NCBI GenBank assembly: GCA_946623775.1
Contig: CAMORJ010000010.1
Location: 1-23,311 of the forward strand
DNA: 23,311 nucleotides
Direction of reading: 5' to 3'
Origin: an uncultured Bacillota bacterium
GTDB taxonomy: Bacteria; Bacillota_I; Bacilli_A; RFN20; CAG-826
Shown here: positions 21,495 to 23,311 of the stretch, piece by piece
Layout: every line of letters starts with the position of its first letter
How positions within the stretch are numbered: position 1 is the first letter of the stretch
Made by a program: the position numbers and the translations under genes
The notes under the pieces: model-generated
Told to the model about the DNA's origin: nothing
What the model saw: the letters and a program-made list of their open reading frames with translations, nothing else
The model's database searches: none

Positions 21495-23213
21495 TTATTC
21501 TCCGCGGATGCGCCTAACGGCCGCGACGGTCTCTTCGTAAGCGCGCTTGAAGTCGCCGCTGAAATATAGCGACTCCGCTTGAATCACGGTCGCATCCATC
21601 TCTCCGATGTGGGGACGATCGCGATTGGCGAATAGGATTGCCGAGTCGGCAAGGAGCATTTGCTCATAATCGCTCTTGATGGCATTGCAAGTCGCATCGC
21701 ACTCCGATTGAAGGGCCGCGACAAGTTCATTGACTTTGACGACGTCGATTGGGAGATTGCGCAGGGACTGGAAGATTTCGTCGATGTAGCCATAGTATTT
21801 TTCGATGTCTTCGCTATACTTCTCCCAAACGGATGCAAGGTTGATTTTCGCAAGGATCTCTTCCGCGTCTTTGATTTTGGACGCATATTCTTTAACGACT
21901 TCGAGAGCGGATTCGGAATCGGATTTCAGCGAAAGGAGGTAACGGGAGAAATCGTCGATTGCGGCGGTTGCCTGAGCGGTGTCATCGCGGAGGGTATGCA
22001 TTTTCTCAACGAGCATTGAGTATGGCTGCTTGGTGCCGGAATGGATGAATGTATCGAGCGAACGCTTGGTAGCACCCGATTTATTGATGAGGACCATGAT
22101 GTTATCGATCTTCTGCTGCTCTTCGTTCGGGATGATGTAAATCCTCCTGACATCGGGAAGAGAATTGGATAGGCGGATATATTTCTTGTCGACCGCAGCC
22201 GCCTCGGCGTAAACCAAATCGCATTCGGACTCGAAGGTGACCCTGGCGTCTTTTTCTTTCTCGAACAAATCAAAGAAGTCATCGACGGCGGCGAGAATTC
22301 CATCAAGCTCGGCTTGGACGTTCCTCAAATCGAATTGGCGGACGCGCTTGGTGATGTCTTCCAACTGACGGCGCATATCCTCGATATAGGTTCTGGTCAT
22401 CAAATGATGAAGCGGGTATCCTGCCCTAACCATTTCGTCATAACGGTTCTCCAAGGAGAGGAGCTTGTCAGGGATGACGCTTTGGATGGTGACGCAGATA
22501 TTGGGGATGTCCATCAATGTTTTGGACAATTGGATAATGACGTCGTTCAAGCGGGGAAGCATATTCTTCGCTTCGTCATACTGAGCGGATTCGACATAGG
22601 CTTCGTATTCGGTGAATTTGTCATCGAGCATTTTGAATACTTGGTCAAAAGAGGATGCGACAAGAGACAAATCGGCCTGTTTCACATAGTAATCCTGCTT
22701 GATTTTGCGAAGGTTCTCCTTCAAGGTCAAAGACTGCTGGCGGCAATCTTCTTCAGGACGGACAACTGCGGTCAAATCGCTGTTGAGCGAATTGACTTCC
22801 GCTTCATAATGCTCAAGGGTTTCCCATGCGCCAGGGAGAGCCGCCTTCAATGCGGCGTAATCGCGATCGGCGACCAAATCCTTTAGATTGTTGATGACGG
22901 TCTGAGCGGAGGAATCGCTCTTATCGCGTATCTCCTTGAACCTTCTGTTAAAGGTCATGTGGGTATTCACGTAGAGGAGGTTGGTCAAAGAAATCATTTC
23001 GATGCGCTTGATGTATTGGCTATCTTGGCCAAACAGAAGGGCATGGAGGTATTCGAATTTCGTGGTGAGTTCCCTGACCTGCCTCTTATATCGCATATGG
23101 GCGAATAATGTGAAATAAAGCAACACGCCGACGCCTATCAAAACAACGGCTGAAGCAGCGATGATGGCTATGATGCCAGGAAGGCCTAAGAGTACATAAA
23201 AATGGTTGTTCAT
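21495..23213 (-). CDS. ezrA: Septation ring formation regulator EzrA-like protein
   Basis: Membrane-anchored negative regulator of FtsZ ring assembly and division scaffold in Bacilli. It has about 572 residues from ATG 23213: one N-terminal transmembrane helix at about 8-34, short basic cytoplasmic stretch, then a long, mostly helical coiled-coil region rich in Glu, Leu and Lys to the end, as in EzrA spectrin-like repeats. Sequence divergence is high, but the topology (N-out, single TM, 560-580 residues) and the conserved order ezrA-desulfurase-thiI support the call. An in-frame ATG at 23240 is possible, but it would place charged residues ahead of the anchor and overlap the promoter. No Shine-Dalgarno sequence is seen at either start; an extended -10 lies 7 nt before 23213. 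Confidence 0.88.
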   Translation of the reverse strand: MNNHFYVLLGLPGIIAIIAASAVVLIGVGVLLYFTLFAHMRYKRQVRELTTKFEYLHALLFGQDSQYIKRIEMISLTNLLYVNTHMTFNRRFKEIRDKSDSSAQTVINNLKDLVADRDYAALKAALPGAWETLEHYEAEVNSLNSDLTAVVRPEEDCRQQSLTLKENLRKIKQDYYVKQADLSLVASSFDQVFKMLDDKFTEYEAYVESAQYDEAKNMLPRLNDVIIQLSKTLMDIPNICVTIQSVIPDKLLSLENRYDEMVRAGYPLHHLMTRTYIEDMRRQLEDITKRVRQFDLRNVQAELDGILAAVDDFFDLFEKEKDARVTFESECDLVYAEAAAVDKKYIRLSNSLPDVRRIYIIPNEEQQKIDNIMVLINKSGATKRSLDTFIHSGTKQPYSMLVEKMHTLRDDTAQATAAIDDFSRYLLSLKSDSESALEVVKEYASKIKDAEEILAKINLASVWEKYSEDIEKYYGYIDEIFQSLRNLPIDVVKVNELVAALQSECDATCNAIKSDYEQMLLADSAILFANRDRPHIGEMDATVIQAESLYFSGDFKRAYEETVAAVRRIRGE

Positions 23214-23252
23214 ATGCAATATGATAGCACTCTCGCGCATATGCTCGCGAGT
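23214..23252 (-). promoter_or_regulatory. Extended -10 and palindrome upstream of ezrA
   Basis: On the minus strand TGCTATCAT (TGN plus TATCAT, hexamer at 23226-23221) would start transcription at about the ezrA ATG itself. The region of a -35 is instead occupied by an imperfect palindrome at 23229-23252 (10 of 12 pairs, centre GCATATGC), a possible operator. Further upstream, AATCCTGTTTT is repeated at 23257-23267 and 23286-23296. No gene is visible from 23253 to the window end. Confidence 0.45.
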
Positions 23253-23311
23253 GATAAATCCTGTTTTTTCAAAGAACGTTTTCCCAATCCTGTTTTCGCA
23301 TAAAGAAAAAA

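Noticed and set aside
1..23311. CRISPR arrays, tRNA or rRNA genes, insertion sequences
   Set aside because: No regularly spaced repeats, no cloverleaf or rRNA-like stretches, and no transposase or terminal inverted repeats were seen on either strand.

Overview
This window looks like a chromosomal segment of a low-complexity-genome Firmicute of class Bacilli, probably a gut lineage near Erysipelotrichales/RF39 or the mollicute-related uncultured Bacilli. The grounds are the Bacilli-type gene orders ezrA-cysteine desulfurase-thiI and T-box-thrS ... infC-rpmI-rplT, Gram-positive lipoprotein and BspA/InlB-type surface genes, and good GGAGG ribosome binding sites. TGA is used as a stop and TGG for Trp, so the code is standard, not the mycoplasma code. 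Base composition looks balanced rather than AT-rich (judged by eye). The placement is inference; no 16S or search was available.

Layout. 1-643 (minus): N-terminal 214 residues of enolase. 939-7723 (minus): a tightly coupled four-gene operon of exported proteins (three lipoproteins and one secreted BspA-LRR protein, two of them carrying InlB/Flg_new-like repeats), closed by a strong terminator. 7724-8090: divergent promoter region with a 13-bp inverted repeat. 8091-9320 (plus): membrane GGDEF diguanylate cyclase. 9333-11511: promoter, T-box leader, threonyl-tRNA synthetase and terminator. 11539-13487 (plus): palindrome-overlapped promoter, a Fic-fold protein with a destroyed HPFxxGNGR motif plus winged helix, and two small membrane proteins. 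13522-14888 (plus): structured leader, infC (apparently starting at AUA), rpmI, rplT and terminator. 14899-15707 (minus): a two-gene hypothetical cassette flanked by near-identical copies of one terminator and carrying a 25-bp exact copy of a thrS segment. 15885-17063 (plus): STAS-APH-type kinase fusion. 17115-23213 (minus): ezrA, cysteine desulfurase, thiI, DUF3737 beta-helix protein and PatB/MalY C-S lyase, possibly one operon.

Functional themes: translation (thrS, infC, L35, L20, thiI), sulfur handling (NifS-ThiI relay, PatB/MalY), cell division (EzrA), second messenger/partner-switch signalling (GGDEF, STAS-kinase), and a surface-protein operon of unknown role. The best candidates for something undescribed are the exported-protein operon, the pseudo-Fic operon, the STAS-kinase fusion and the terminator-flanked cassette. 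Five genes lack a Shine-Dalgarno sequence but have a -10-like hexamer 6-11 nt before the ATG, suggesting leaderless or near-leaderless transcripts.
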